From UBA10649 sp964597445 (GTDB lineage Bacteria > Actinomycetota > Actinomycetes > S36-B12): DNA of 64,000 nucleotides. The DNA is taken from contig CAZQXO010000001.1 of NCBI GenBank assembly GCA_964597445.1, positions 1-64,000 of the forward strand. The letters run 5' to 3'. This document shows positions 8,906 to 17,680 of this stretch, piece after piece; positions within the stretch are counted from its first letter, which is position 1, and the number at the start of each line of letters is the position of its first letter. Position numbers and translations under genes: made by a program. A model generated the notes under the pieces. The model saw nothing but the letters and a program-made list of their open reading frames with translations, did no database searches and was not told the DNA's origin.

Positions 8906-9669
8906 CCGGGCGCGCAGGCCGCATCGGCCGCCTGCGCCAGCGAGCCAAGGACATCGTCGACGCCGCTCGCAGCGACCTGGCCTCGGTCGCGGAGCGCGAT
9001 CCGGCAGCCCGCAACGCTGTCGAGGTGGCACTGCTGTACCCGGGGGTCCATGCGGTCTGGGCGCATCGGGTGAGTCATGCCCTCTGGGAGCGAGGGGCGT
9101 ACTTCCCGGCCCGGGCCCTCTCGCAGCTCACCCGGTTCTGGACGAACATCGAGATCCACCCGGGGGCGGTTCTCGGACCTCGTCTGTTCATCGATCACGG
9201 TGCGGGTGTCGTCATCGGCGAGACGGCCGAGGTGGGGGCGGACGTGACGATCTACCACGGTGTGACCCTCGGCGGCACGAGCCTGGGGCACGGCAAGCGG
9301 CACCCCACGATCGGTGATCGTGTGACGCTGGGTGCCGGCGCGAAGGTGCTCGGCAATCTCGAGGTCGGGAGTGACTCGCGCATCGGGGCCAACGCCGTGC
9401 TGGTGCGCTCCGTCGACGACCATTCGGTGGTGGTGGGCGTGCCAGGCCAGGTCATCGCCCATGGCACCGCCGCCGAGCCCGACACCCGACCCAAGACGGA
9501 CTCCCCGACGGCCCCCGATCCCGTCGGCCTTGCCGTCGCGACACTCCTCGACCGCGTGCAGGCCCTCGAGTCCCACGTCCTGGGGGAGGAGCACCACCGC
9601 CACAGTCCCATCCGCACCGCCAGCGGCGAATGGGAGCTCGAGGCGGGTGCGGTCGACTTCGTGATCTGA
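8902..9669 (+). CDS. cysE: Serine O-acetyltransferase
   Basis: Makes O-acetylserine from serine and acetyl-CoA, supplying CysK. The GTG start at 8902 overlaps the cysK stop (GTGA). Residues about 1-80 form the N-terminal helical domain and about 82-185 the left-handed beta-helix. Catalytic Asp98 and His99 lie in FIDHGAG, and His119 in TIYHGVTLGG. A tail of about 65 residues (190-255) is polar and proline-rich and lacks the usual short C-terminal peptide ending in Ile. Its last residues are nevertheless DFVI, so a CysK-binding terminal isoleucine is present. Confidence 0.95.
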   Translation: MTGRAGRIGRLRQRAKDIVDAARSDLASVAERDPAARNAVEVALLYPGVHAVWAHRVSHALWERGAYFPARALSQLTRFWTNIEIHPGAVLGPRLFIDHGAGVVIGETAEVGADVTIYHGVTLGGTSLGHGKRHPTIGDRVTLGAGAKVLGNLEVGSDSRIGANAVLVRSVDDHSVVVGVPGQVIAHGTAAEPDTRPKTDSPTAPDPVGLAVATLLDRVQALESHVLGEEHHRHSPIRTASGEWELEAGAVDFVI

Positions 9670-9720
9670 GAGCGGTGCTGGCACGGCGACTTCCTGCGAC
9701 GTGAGTGACAGAATCGCGCC

Positions 9721-10764
9721 ATGCCGCTACTCGATCAGTACGTCCCCGACCCCGAGCGCTACGACGGCCGCATGCCCTTCCGCAGGTGCGGGAGAAGCGG
9801 CATTCGCCTGCCAGCCGTCTCCCTCGGGTTCTGGCACAACTTCGGCGACGACAAGCCGATCGAGCGCCAGCGCGCCATCATGCGCACGGCCTTCGATCTG
9901 GGCATCACGCACTTCGATCTCGCCAACAACTACGGTCCGCCCTACGGCAGCGCGGAGATCAATGCGGGTCGAATCCTGCGCGAGGACTTCGCCCATCTGC
10001 GCGATGAGATCATCATCTCGTCGAAGGCGGGATGGGACATGTGGCCTGGACCCTATGGGGACCTCGGCTCGCGCAAGTACCTGATGGCGAGTCTGGATCA
10101 GAGCCTCCAGCGCCTAGGACTCGACTACGTCGACATCTTCTACCACCATCGACCCGACCCCGATACGCCTCTCGAGGAGTCCATGGGCGCCCTGCACTCC
10201 GCAGTGCAGCAGGGCAAGGCGCTGTATGTCGGCATCTCGTCCTACTCGCCCAGTCGCACGCTCGAGGCTGCCCGCATCCTTGCGGAGATGGGCACGCCGC
10301 TGCTCATTCACCAGCCGTCCTACTCGATGCTGAACCGGTGGATCGAGAGCGGCCTGCTGGAGGCGCTGGAGGAGGTTGGCGCGGGCGCCATCACCTTCAG
10401 CCCGCTGGCCCAGGGAATGCTGACGGACCGCTACCTCGAGGGTGTTCCCGCGGGATCCCGCGCAACCGAGGGCAAGTCACTGTTTGCGAGCCATCTGTCG
10501 GACGAGAACATGGAGCGCATCCGTGGACTGGCGCGGATCGCGGCATCGCGAGGACAGTCCCTGGCGCAGATGGCGGTCGCCTGGACGCTCCGGGATCCTC
10601 GCGTCACCTCGACGCTGCTCGGCGCAAGCAGCCCCGAGCAGCTGCGGGAGACAGCCGCAGCAGTCCGGAACCTGGGCTTCAGCGAGGCCGAGCTGCAGGA
10701 GATCGACGAGTACGCGATCGAGGGTGACATCAACCTCTGGGGTGCGCAGTCGGAGATCCCGTGA
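9721..10764 (+). CDS. Aldo/keto reductase, YghZ (glyceraldehyde-3-phosphate reductase) type
   Basis: NADPH-dependent oxidoreductase of the TIM-barrel aldo/keto reductase superfamily, 347 residues. The catalytic tetrad is visible: Asp66 and Tyr71 (FDLANNYGPPYG), Lys102 (ISSKAG) and His142 (FYHHRPD). The opening, with a marker such as PFRRCGRSGIRLP, and the DLANNYGPP block are typical of the YghZ/potassium-channel-beta-like subgroup, which reduces L-glyceraldehyde 3-phosphate and methylglyoxal. The actual substrate is not shown by the sequence. The lipoprotein gene that follows overlaps its stop codon. Confidence 0.85.
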   Translation: MPLLDQYVPDPERYDGRMPFRRCGRSGIRLPAVSLGFWHNFGDDKPIERQRAIMRTAFDLGITHFDLANNYGPPYGSAEINAGRILREDFAHLRDEIIISSKAGWDMWPGPYGDLGSRKYLMASLDQSLQRLGLDYVDIFYHHRPDPDTPLEESMGALHSAVQQGKALYVGISSYSPSRTLEAARILAEMGTPLLIHQPSYSMLNRWIESGLLEALEEVGAGAITFSPLAQGMLTDRYLEGVPAGSRATEGKSLFASHLSDENMERIRGLARIAASRGQSLAQMAVAWTLRDPRVTSTLLGASSPEQLRETAAAVRNLGFSEAELQEIDEYAIEGDINLWGAQSEIP

Positions 10765-11396
10765 CGCCCCGATTCATGGGAACGGTCCTGGGGACCCTTC
10801 TGACCGCCTCGCTGCTGGCGGGCTGCTCTTCCGACGGCGCCTCGTCTGCGTCGGCGGAGTCACCTGCGGCGACGCAGGCCCCGTCTCCGACGTCCAGTCG
10901 TCTCTCGCTGGAGGAGCAGCAGGTCCTGTGGGCCGGTGACGTGTGCGTGGCTCGTGACCGCCTGACGGACCGAGTGTCGGAGTTGGGCCGGGGTCTGGAG
11001 TTCGATCGCGCGCTGGATGCCTCCCTGCTGGACCAGCTCGATCGGCAGCTCCGGTGGCAGGTGCTGGCTGTGGCGTCGGCGGCCAACGATCTCGCCTCGA
11101 TCCTGGTGACGGCACCGGTCGATCCTGTGCAGGCGAACGACTGGGTCGTGGACCTCTCGGAGGGCCAGCAGGCACTGCAGGGGGCGATCGACCGGACCAC
11201 CGGGCACCTCGATGCCCTCGGCGCGGCCGACGGCCTCGTGGATGGTCTCGTGGAGGGAGGGGCGGCGATCGAGGCCGCCTCTGATGCCCTGGTGGCGGGT
11301 CAGGAGCTGGTGGCCACGGCCCAGCAGGCCTTCGAGGAGGCACAGCGTGAGCTCGCGCCGGCGTTCGCGGCGGCGCCGGAGTGCGCCGGCGCCTAG
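10761..11396 (+). CDS. Secreted lipoprotein, function unknown
   Basis: A 211-residue lipoprotein. The signal sequence ends in the lipobox LLAGC (Cys22), followed by a Ser/Ala/Thr-rich linker to about 50. The mature part is alpha-helical and Ala/Leu/Gln/Glu-rich with a heptad-like pattern, compatible with a coiled coil on the outer face of the membrane. The GTG start (10761) overlaps the preceding stop by 4 bp. No domain is recognised. Confidence 0.75.
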   Translation: MTPRFMGTVLGTLLTASLLAGCSSDGASSASAESPAATQAPSPTSSRLSLEEQQVLWAGDVCVARDRLTDRVSELGRGLEFDRALDASLLDQLDRQLRWQVLAVASAANDLASILVTAPVDPVQANDWVVDLSEGQQALQGAIDRTTGHLDALGAADGLVDGLVEGGAAIEAASDALVAGQELVATAQQAFEEAQRELAPAFAAAPECAGA

Positions 11397-11399
11397 TCG

Positions 11400-12005
11400 A
11401 TGAGCGCACCGGGCACGATCGTGGGGCCGGACGGCCGGGCCCGATGCGCCTGGGTCGGTGACGACGCCCTGTACCGGGACTACCACGACATCGAGTGGGG
11501 TCGACCGGTCCACGGCGACGTGGCACTTTTCGAACGGATCTGCCTCGAGGGGTTCCAGTCGGGCCTCTCGTGGATCACGATCCTGCGCAAGCGTCCCGCC
11601 TTCCGCTCCGCCTTCGCAGGCTTCGACCCGGGCGTCGTGAGCACCTTCGGGGCCGGTGACGTGGAGCGACTGCTCGGCGATCCCGGGATCGTGAGGCACC
11701 GCGGGAAGATCGAGGCGACGGTCGGGAACGCCCGGGCGCTCCTCTCCATGCAGGAGGACGGGGAGTCGCTCGATGCCCTCGTCTGGTCGCATCGACCGGC
11801 AGCACACACGCGGCCGGCCCGCCTCGATGCCGTGCCGACGCAGACCCCGGAGTCGGCCCGACTGAGCCGTGCCCTCAAGGAGCGAGGCTTCCGGTTCGTC
11901 GGACCGACGACGATGTACGCGGCCATGCAGGCATGCGGACTCGTCGATGATCACGTCCGAGGCTGCGAGTCAGCCGCGCGGGAGGGCTCCCGGTCCAGCG
12001 ACTAG
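11400..12005 (+). CDS. tag: DNA-3-methyladenine glycosylase I
   Basis: Base-excision repair enzyme that removes 3-methyladenine from alkylated DNA. It has 201 residues. The zinc-snap ligands are conserved with family spacing: Cys16 and His29 (13 apart), and His185 and Cys189 (4 apart, in DDHVRGC). The block YHDIEWGRPVHGD and the aromatic FQSGLSWITILRKR are diagnostic of Tag. It starts 3 bp after the lipoprotein stop, and its stop shares a CTAG with the convergent permease gene. Confidence 0.95.
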   Translation: MSAPGTIVGPDGRARCAWVGDDALYRDYHDIEWGRPVHGDVALFERICLEGFQSGLSWITILRKRPAFRSAFAGFDPGVVSTFGAGDVERLLGDPGIVRHRGKIEATVGNARALLSMQEDGESLDALVWSHRPAAHTRPARLDAVPTQTPESARLSRALKERGFRFVGPTTMYAAMQACGLVDDHVRGCESAAREGSRSSD

Positions 12006-13174
12006 GACGCCGCTGACGGTGTGGCGTCAGGGGCTGCACCGGGACTGGCGGAGGCCGGGGTCGTGACGGCATCCGCTGGTTCGGGTGGTGGCGGAGGGAA
12101 GGGGTTGTCCGGATCTCGCCCCGTGAGGTACTTGGCGACCTTGTAGATCGCCCCGGCGATCGGCACGGCGATCAGGGCCCCCACGATGCCGAGCGTGATG
12201 CCGCCCGCTGCGATCGCGAACACGATGGCCAGCGGGTGCAGGCTCACGGCCTTGCCCATGACGAGTGGCTGCAGGACGTCTCCGTCGAAGGAGCCGACGA
12301 TCACCGTGAGCAGCACGACGAGGAGCGCGACCACGGGCCCACGTTCTGCGAGGGCGACGATCGCGGCGAAGAAGGTGGCGACGGGTGCGCCGATGACGGG
12401 GATGAAGGCGCCGAGGAACACCAGTGCCGCGAGCGCCGGGGCGAGGGGAACCTGGAGGATGAGCAGGCCGATCAGGACCAGGGTCGCGTCGGCGAGAGCC
12501 ACGATGACGATGCCGCGCGTGTATCCCGAGATCGCCTCCCACGCCATGGTGCCCGACACGTTGACGGGAGTCTGCATGGGCTTCGGCAGCCAGCTGATGA
12601 TGAACGACCAGATTGTCTGAGGGGACATCAGGAAGAAGACGACTGCGTAGAAGAAGACCGAGCCGGCGATCACGAGGGTGCCGATGGAGCCGAGTGCGCC
12701 CACGGCGTCGCCGAGGAGTCCGGTGGCGGCGCCCTTGCCCCACGTCTCGGCATCAGAGAGCAGCTTGTTGAAGTTGTCGTCCGACAGTTGCAGGGGGCCG
12801 GTCTTGAGCCAGTTCTCGACCTCGTTGAATCCGGAGGTCAGGGAGGCGACCAGCTTGGGTCCCTCCGCGATGCTGGAGCTGATGACGCTGCCGAGGATGA
12901 CCACGATGAGGGCGAGGATGATCAGCAGTGCCACGATCATCGCGACGACCTTGGGCATGATCTTCGCAAGCCGGTTCATGATCGGCTGGGTCCATGCCGT
13001 GACGAGCAGGGCGAAGAAGAGCGCGAAGACGACCGGGAAGATGAGATCGAGCACGTAGCCGGCCACGACGAGCCCGGCGACGATGATGAGCATGCGCCAC
13101 GTGATGCCGGCCGTGAGCTTCAGTGTCCCCGGCACCTGATCGGGAGGCGGCGGGGACGGCGTAGCTACGGTCAT
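12002..13174 (-). CDS. AI-2E family transporter-like membrane protein
   Basis: A 390-residue polytopic membrane protein of the AI-2E family (PF01594). It has hydrophobic segments near 27-45, 47-66 and 80-105, a long extracytoplasmic loop (about 110-155), and a second cluster of helices (about 160-360). The family signature region FIPVIGAPVATF is present near the middle of the second half. Members export autoinducer-2, Na+/H+ or small metabolites, so the cargo is open. The C-terminal tail is Pro/Ala-rich. It is convergent with tag; the two stop codons overlap. Confidence 0.85.
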   Translation of the reverse strand: MTVATPSPPPPDQVPGTLKLTAGITWRMLIIVAGLVVAGYVLDLIFPVVFALFFALLVTAWTQPIMNRLAKIMPKVVAMIVALLIILALIVVILGSVISSSIAEGPKLVASLTSGFNEVENWLKTGPLQLSDDNFNKLLSDAETWGKGAATGLLGDAVGALGSIGTLVIAGSVFFYAVVFFLMSPQTIWSFIISWLPKPMQTPVNVSGTMAWEAISGYTRGIVIVALADATLVLIGLLILQVPLAPALAALVFLGAFIPVIGAPVATFFAAIVALAERGPVVALLVVLLTVIVGSFDGDVLQPLVMGKAVSLHPLAIVFAIAAGGITLGIVGALIAVPIAGAIYKVAKYLTGRDPDNPFPPPPPEPADAVTTPASASPGAAPDATPSAAS

Positions 13175-13228
13175 GGGCGAAGGCTATCGGTGTGAGGCGC
13201 CCGCATACGGTGTTCCCCGGGAAAGGGA

Positions 13229-13588
13229 TCAGGCGTCGAGGTTGTGTGCGGCGCGCTCACCGATGTCGGGAACCGTGATCTGGTCATCCGCGGCCCTTGC
13301 GACGACGTAGATCGAGTCCTCGAGGAAGCGCACGGAGAAGTAGCCCCCGGGCGCCGAGTACGTCCCGGCCTCGCCTGGGCCGAGCACGGCGCCGCCGATC
13401 TGGATTCGTCCGGCGACGACGTACGTGACCGAGCCGCGCGTGTATCCGTGATCGGGGACGATGTCGCCCTCCCGGCCGTGGACGACGGTGAGGACGGCTC
13501 CGTCGGTGCGCAGCCGGGTCACGGTCGAGCCCAGGACGTTCTTCTCCCATTGCATCGCCGACTGGGGAATGGGGGTGAATGCCGACAT
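13229..13588 (-). CDS. Cupin-domain protein
   Basis: A 119-residue single-domain cupin. ATG 13588 is preceded by a good AGGAGG. The beta-barrel pattern runs from about 35 to 100 (GREGDIVPDHGYTRGSVTYV, then GPGEAGTYSAPGGYF). Only one clear metal-ligand histidine is present in the first motif, so metal binding is uncertain. It lies 29 bp downstream of a glyoxalase-like gene on the same strand and may be co-transcribed. Substrate unknown. Confidence 0.7.
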   Translation of the reverse strand: MSAFTPIPQSAMQWEKNVLGSTVTRLRTDGAVLTVVHGREGDIVPDHGYTRGSVTYVVAGRIQIGGAVLGPGEAGTYSAPGGYFSVRFLEDSIYVVARAADDQITVPDIGERAAHNLDA

Positions 13589-13617
13589 CGGTCCTCCTGG
13601 GCCTGGGGCGGGTGGTG

Positions 13618-14253
13618 TCAGTCGATCCTGACCAATCCGTGCGGGGTGCTGAACCAGACGGCGACGAGGCCGGGCTCCTCGGCGTCGACCCAGTCGACGG
13701 CGATGCCGTCGAGGGGTTCCGCCATGCCGGTGCCGAGCCAGTCGCCGATGGACGCTGCATCGCCGGCCATCTCGATGCGCTGGATGGTGACCAGGGAACC
13801 TCCCGACGAGGGGTGCTCCGTCGTGGAGCAGGCCCACTCCACGAAGAACGGAAGCTGGGGGTCCTCCATGACGTTGAGGACGCCGAGCTGCTTCCACGTG
13901 AGCTCGACCCCGTCCGGGCGGATGCGGTGGCCGGCTCGGGCCTCACGCCCGAGGCGCTCCTCGACCGGCGAGATGTCGTCAACGGCCACGACCCAGCTGA
14001 ACCAGCCACCTCCGTCGGTCGCGGCCTTGGCCACCGCCCGACCGAACGGGGCCTTCTCGGCGGCGGGGTGGTCCAGTGCCGAGACGACCTCCACGTAGCA
14101 GCCATGCGCGAGCGGGAGGATGAAGTTGCGGGTGCCGAAGGACGGGTGCCGCCCTCCGTCGACGAAGGTGGCACCGAGGTCACCACCGATGCGCTGGACG
14201 ACGTCGGCGATCTCCGGGGTGGTGCATGCATACGAGAGGTGGTCGAGCCGCAT
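13618..14253 (-). CDS. Glyoxalase-like (VOC superfamily) protein
   Basis: A 211-residue protein beginning MRLDHLSYACTTPEI at ATG 14253. Residues about 1-125 match the glyoxalase-like domain (PF13468 type), with His5 as first metal-ligand candidate and NFILPLAHGCYVEVV carrying a possible Glu ligand. The second half is divergent but retains a similar beta-strand pattern (GLVAVWFSTPHGLVRID). The enzymatic reaction is not known. An upstream in-frame ATG at about 14277 would add eight residues. Confidence 0.75.
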   Translation of the reverse strand: MRLDHLSYACTTPEIADVVQRIGGDLGATFVDGGRHPSFGTRNFILPLAHGCYVEVVSALDHPAAEKAPFGRAVAKAATDGGGWFSWVVAVDDISPVEERLGREARAGHRIRPDGVELTWKQLGVLNVMEDPQLPFFVEWACSTTEHPSSGGSLVTIQRIEMAGDAASIGDWLGTGMAEPLDGIAVDWVDAEEPGLVAVWFSTPHGLVRID

Positions 14254-14330
14254 GCCTGAATCCTGCCCAATGGACATTCCGGACCCGCAGGTGGCCCCCT
14301 GTCGGGGGTCAGATGTGGGAGGCTCCCGCC

Positions 14331-15455
14331 ATGGCGAATCCTGACGAGAGTCCCGTGTCGGACGAGGCTGGTGCACCTGCGGCGGCGGAGGCTGCGGCCC
14401 CGCCGGCAGCACAGCTCGACAAGCGCAAGTCGATCATCCTCGGAATCATCGGTCTCGCGGTGATCGTGCTCATCTTCTGGAAGGTCATCCCGCAGGTCAC
14501 GGGATCGAACTATCAGCAGGCGTTCGCGAACCTCGAGAAGATGACGCCGGGAGCGCTCATCATCATCGTCATCACCGTGGTCGCGTACCTCATCGCCTAC
14601 GGCTTCCCGTTCATGGCAGCGACTCCGGGACTCAAGTACTGGCGGTCGCAGCAGGTGAATCAGGCCGCCTTCGCCATCTCGAACGGGGTGCCGGCAGGCG
14701 GGGCCTTCGGACTCGCGGTGCAGTACGCCATGCTCGCCACGTTCCGGATCCCCGGGTCCACTGCCACGGCCGCAATCACCGCCGTGGGTCTCTGGAGCAT
14801 CTTCGTGAGCCTGGGGCTGCCGATCCTCGGGGTGGCCGCGCTGTCGGTCGAGGGCGGGAACAGCTCCTACAACTGGGTTGCGCCCCTGGGCCTGGGCATC
14901 CTCATCGTGATCATCGTCGGCTTCGTCCTGATCATGCGCTCGGAGAAGCTAGCCGCGAGCGTCGGTCGACTCGGCAATCGGCTCATCAATCCGCTTCGCG
15001 GGCGGGTCACGCGACTGAAGGACCTCGACCTTGTGGCGCCGATCTGCAAGTTCCGCGCCGACATGTACGACGTGCTGCGACGTCGGTGGCTGCTCCTGAC
15101 CATCGCCCAGCTGGCCGTGATCCTGACCCAGTTCCTCATCATGTACGCGTCCCTGCGCGGGGTCGAGGGCTGGAGCTCGGACGGGACGTCCCCGCTCGCG
15201 GCCTTCGGGGCGTTCGCGACGAGCCAGATCATGCTGATGGTTCCGATCACGCCAGGCGGCCTCGGGACGACGGACGCACTCATGATCGCGCTGCTGCAGA
15301 GCATGGGAGTGTCAGGCTCGGTGGCCCAGGCCGCCGACGTCGTGTGGCGCATGGCCTCCTACCTGCCCCAGATCATCATCGGCATCATCGCGCTCCTGCT
15401 GTGGTTCCGTCAGGCGAACCAGGCGTTCGTCGCGCGGGGCAAGGACGACAAGTAG
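14331..15455 (+). CDS. Lysylphosphatidylglycerol-synthase-type/flippase membrane protein (UPF0104)
   Basis: A 374-residue multipass membrane protein of the LPG synthase transmembrane family (PF03706). An Ala/Pro-rich cytoplasmic N-terminus (1-32) precedes about eight hydrophobic segments. The segment MVPITPGGLGTTDALMIALL near residue 300 is the diagnostic family motif. Start ATG 14331 follows GTGGGAGG. No aminoacyl-transferase domain is attached, so lipid flipping or another lipid role is more likely than lysyl transfer. The next gene starts 9 bp after its stop. Confidence 0.85.
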   Translation: MANPDESPVSDEAGAPAAAEAAAPPAAQLDKRKSIILGIIGLAVIVLIFWKVIPQVTGSNYQQAFANLEKMTPGALIIIVITVVAYLIAYGFPFMAATPGLKYWRSQQVNQAAFAISNGVPAGGAFGLAVQYAMLATFRIPGSTATAAITAVGLWSIFVSLGLPILGVAALSVEGGNSSYNWVAPLGLGILIVIIVGFVLIMRSEKLAASVGRLGNRLINPLRGRVTRLKDLDLVAPICKFRADMYDVLRRRWLLLTIAQLAVILTQFLIMYASLRGVEGWSSDGTSPLAAFGAFATSQIMLMVPITPGGLGTTDALMIALLQSMGVSGSVAQAADVVWRMASYLPQIIIGIIALLLWFRQANQAFVARGKDDK

Positions 15456-15464
15456 GGGAACGGC

Positions 15465-16376
15465 GTGTCGGTGCAGAGGCCGACCGGGCACTCCACTAGC
15501 GTTGGCGGAGCCCGGTCGTCGCGGGAGGGGAAGCCTTCGACGGCCGGGCCTCGTGCTGTCCGGGCTCGGCAGGATCCGCCGACGACGTGGACGAGGTTCG
15601 CTGCCCTGGGCGACAGCTTCACCGAGGGCATGCAGGATGTCCTCCGCCCGGACGGTCGACATCTCGGTTGGGCCGACCGCGTTGCCCGTTCCCTTGCCGA
15701 CGATGCTCCCGAGGCGCCGATCGCGTACGCCAATCTGGCCGTGCGTGGACGGCTGCTCCCGCAGGTGATCGCGGAGCAGGTTCCCGCGGCCCTTCGCCTG
15801 GAGCCCGATCTCGTGACGCTGGGCGCGGGGGTCAATGACGCCATGCGGCGCCACTTCGATCTCGATGCGCTTGCCACCGCATTGGAGGGCGGAGTGCGGG
15901 ACCTGCGCAGGTCGGGGGTCGACGTGGTCCTCTTCGCCTTCGGGGACCCCGGCAGGAGATCGCTGACGCTGGGCCCGATCCGAGGCCGAATCCGATCCCT
16001 GAACACCGCGGTGCACGCCATCGCGGAGCACCACGGCTGCCGGGTGGTGGACTTCTGGGGAGCGGCCGTCTTCGATGCCGACGAACTTTGGGACGCCGAC
16101 CGCCTTCACCTGTCGCCCACGGGACACGCCTGCGCGGCCCTGGCCGTGCGTGAGGCCCTCGGTCGCGGCGACGCGTCGTGGCGGACGCCGCTCGTGGGAG
16201 CTCCCCGTCCCGGGTCCCTCTCCCGGATGACCGGCCATGCCCGCTGGACGAGGGACCATGCCGGACCCTGGATGGCGCGGCGTCTTCGCGGGGGATCGTC
16301 AGGTGATCAGATCGCCCCGAAGGATCCCGCATGGGTGCAGATCCACAATGACGGGCGGGCCTCCACAGGGGGATGA
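15465..16376 (+). CDS. SGNH/GDSL hydrolase (cytoplasmic type)
   Basis: A 303-residue hydrolase. After a polar N-terminus of about 43 residues with no signal peptide, the SGNH blocks appear: GDSFTEGMQD (nucleophile Ser about 51), GAGVNDAMR (Asn block) and DRLHLSPTGH (catalytic Asp-x2-His). The N-terminal extension and a basic C-terminal tail (WMARRLRGG) are typical of an actinobacterial GDSL subgroup. GTG 15465 lies 9 bp after the preceding membrane-protein stop, suggesting an operon and possibly a lipid-related substrate (inference). Confidence 0.85.
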   Translation: MSVQRPTGHSTSVGGARSSREGKPSTAGPRAVRARQDPPTTWTRFAALGDSFTEGMQDVLRPDGRHLGWADRVARSLADDAPEAPIAYANLAVRGRLLPQVIAEQVPAALRLEPDLVTLGAGVNDAMRRHFDLDALATALEGGVRDLRRSGVDVVLFAFGDPGRRSLTLGPIRGRIRSLNTAVHAIAEHHGCRVVDFWGAAVFDADELWDADRLHLSPTGHACAALAVREALGRGDASWRTPLVGAPRPGSLSRMTGHARWTRDHAGPWMARRLRGGSSGDQIAPKDPAWVQIHNDGRASTGG

Positions 16377-16417
16377 CACGCGAGGGCTGCGGAGCTGTTC
16401 GAGCTCATCGTTGAGGC

Positions 16418-17461
16418 ATGACGACGACATCTCCGGAACGCATCAGCCTTGCCAGCCCAGCAGCCCTCTGCGCTGCCGTGCCCCATCTCCTCGGGTTCGT
16501 TCCCGAGCACAGTGCCGTGATCGTGTGGCTGTCGGGTGGACGCATCATGGTCACTCAGCGGATCGACCTGCCGCGCCAGGGAGTGCCACTGGAGTCGTGG
16601 ACGACGCAGGCGTGGTCGCATGTCGGCGCTGGTCAGGCGGACGAACTCGTCCTGGTGATCTGCTGCGACGACAACGACGGGCTCCCGCTCACACGGCTGG
16701 CGAGGGCGGTGGCACGACGTGCCCGTGTCGCCGGTCAGGGTCTCCGGGATGTTCTCCTCCTCAGCGGTGGCCGCTGGCGGAGCCTGCACTGCCGCGACAG
16801 CAGCTGCTGCCCATCGGGCGGCCGTCCGATACCGGAGGACCTGGCCTGCGCCGTGGCGGCGGAGTTCGTGGCGGAGGGACGTGTGTCACGGGGCAGTCGA
16901 GGGCGGGTCGTGGGGGAGTTCGAACCGGATCCGCTGCTGGCTGCCGAGGTGGAGGCGACGGGCATCCTCGGGCGCCTGCGCCGCCCGGGAGTCGCGGCGC
17001 GTGAGCGCTGGCGCGACTGGATCATCGCCAGCACGCTCGCGTGGCTGCGAGATCCAGACAGCCCGGCCACGCCGGCGAGGATGGCCCACCTCCTGCGGGG
17101 GCTGCAGGACATCCGCGTCCGCGACACCGTCCTGTGGGAGTTGAGCCGCTGGGGTCTTCAGGCGCGTCACGTGGCTCTGGGGCAGCTGACCAGAGTGGTG
17201 GTGGCAGCGCCCGGGTCCCACGTCGCAGCCCCTGCCTCGGTCGCTGCTGTCGCGGCGTGGCTCGTGGGCGACGGGGTGCGCGCGCGGGGGGCTCTGGCCC
17301 GCGCCGAGGCGGGGGATGCGTCCTACTCGCTCGTGACGCTTCTCGGCACCGCCCTCGCCCACGGGCTTCCCCCGGAGGAGTGGCTCCGGATGATGGCGTC
17401 CCTGTCACGCGACGCATGCCGGCACGGGCGCGAGTTGCCCGACGACAGCGACTCGGTATAG
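16418..17461 (+). CDS. DUF4192 family protein
   Basis: A 347-residue protein of the actinobacterial DUF4192 family. The family opening is clear (LCAAVPHLLGFVPEHSAVIV), followed by an alternating helix/strand region and an Ala-rich C-terminal half. No catalytic motif is recognised and the family function is unknown. It has no signal peptide. It ends just before the SAM-IV riboswitch of the next transcription unit. Confidence 0.85.
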   Translation: MTTTSPERISLASPAALCAAVPHLLGFVPEHSAVIVWLSGGRIMVTQRIDLPRQGVPLESWTTQAWSHVGAGQADELVLVICCDDNDGLPLTRLARAVARRARVAGQGLRDVLLLSGGRWRSLHCRDSSCCPSGGRPIPEDLACAVAAEFVAEGRVSRGSRGRVVGEFEPDPLLAAEVEATGILGRLRRPGVAARERWRDWIIASTLAWLRDPDSPATPARMAHLLRGLQDIRVRDTVLWELSRWGLQARHVALGQLTRVVVAAPGSHVAAPASVAAVAAWLVGDGVRARGALARAEAGDASYSLVTLLGTALAHGLPPEEWLRMMASLSRDACRHGRELPDDSDSV

Positions 17462-17466
17462 TCCCG

Positions 17467-17580
17467 CTCAGGTCAAGAGATCCAGCGCACAGCTCCGGCT
17501 TGCTGGACGGCAACCCTCCACCGCGGTGGGGTGCTCCGGATGAAGACCGGGCCCGGCAACGGGCAAGCGCGGGTCTTGCG
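17467..17580 (+). promoter_or_regulatory. SAM-IV riboswitch
   Basis: S-adenosylmethionine-sensing leader RNA ahead of metY. The characteristic SAM-IV blocks occur in order: GGTCAAGAG (17471-17479), CGGCTTGCTGGACGGCAACC (about 17497-17516), CTCCACCGCGGTGGGG, GTGCTCCGGATGAAGACC and the 3' segment GGCAAGCGCGGGTC. The same element is known upstream of O-acetylhomoserine sulfhydrylase genes in mycobacteria and Streptomyces. SAM binding should lower metY-metX expression. Confidence 0.9.
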
Positions 17581-17593
17581 CAGGGCAAGACCC
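17571..17593 (+). promoter_or_regulatory. Expression-platform hairpin of the SAM-IV riboswitch
   Basis: GGGTCTTGC (17571-17579) pairs perfectly with GCAAGACCC (17585-17593) around a 5-base loop. The left arm overlaps the 3' edge of the SAM-IV aptamer, so the two structures could exclude each other. No U tract follows, so it may act on translation or on Rho rather than as an intrinsic terminator. Confidence 0.5.
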
Positions 17594-17614
17594 CAGAGAT
17601 CGTGTGAGGTCGTC

Positions 17615-17644
17615 ATGTGCTGTTGTCGAATGACCCACCGCTGA
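17615..17644 (+). CDS. Poly-cysteine leader peptide (MCCCRMTHR)
   Basis: A nine-codon open reading frame with three consecutive Cys codons directly after the ATG. It is preceded by TGAGG at a 5-6 base spacing that would serve as ribosome-binding site. It lies between the SAM-IV riboswitch and metY, and its last codons form the left arm of a long hairpin. Cysteine-rich upstream ORFs are established attenuators of sulfur genes in mycobacteria. Ribosome stalling at the Cys codons when cysteine is scarce would disturb the downstream hairpin. It is called from sequence layout only; translation is not shown. Confidence 0.6.
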   Translation: MCCCRMTHR

Positions 17645-17680
17645 CGCCGTAGGCCGGCAGGAGCCGGTTCGCGTCAGCGG
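17638..17680 (+). promoter_or_regulatory. Long hairpin overlapping the poly-Cys leader stop codon
   Basis: CCGCTGACGC (17638-17647) pairs perfectly with GCGTCAGCGG (17671-17680). An inner 5-bp stem (17654-17658 with 17663-17667) closes an AGGAG-containing loop. The outer left arm covers the last sense codons and TGA of the poly-Cys leader, the geometry expected of ribosome-controlled attenuation. Confidence 0.6.
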
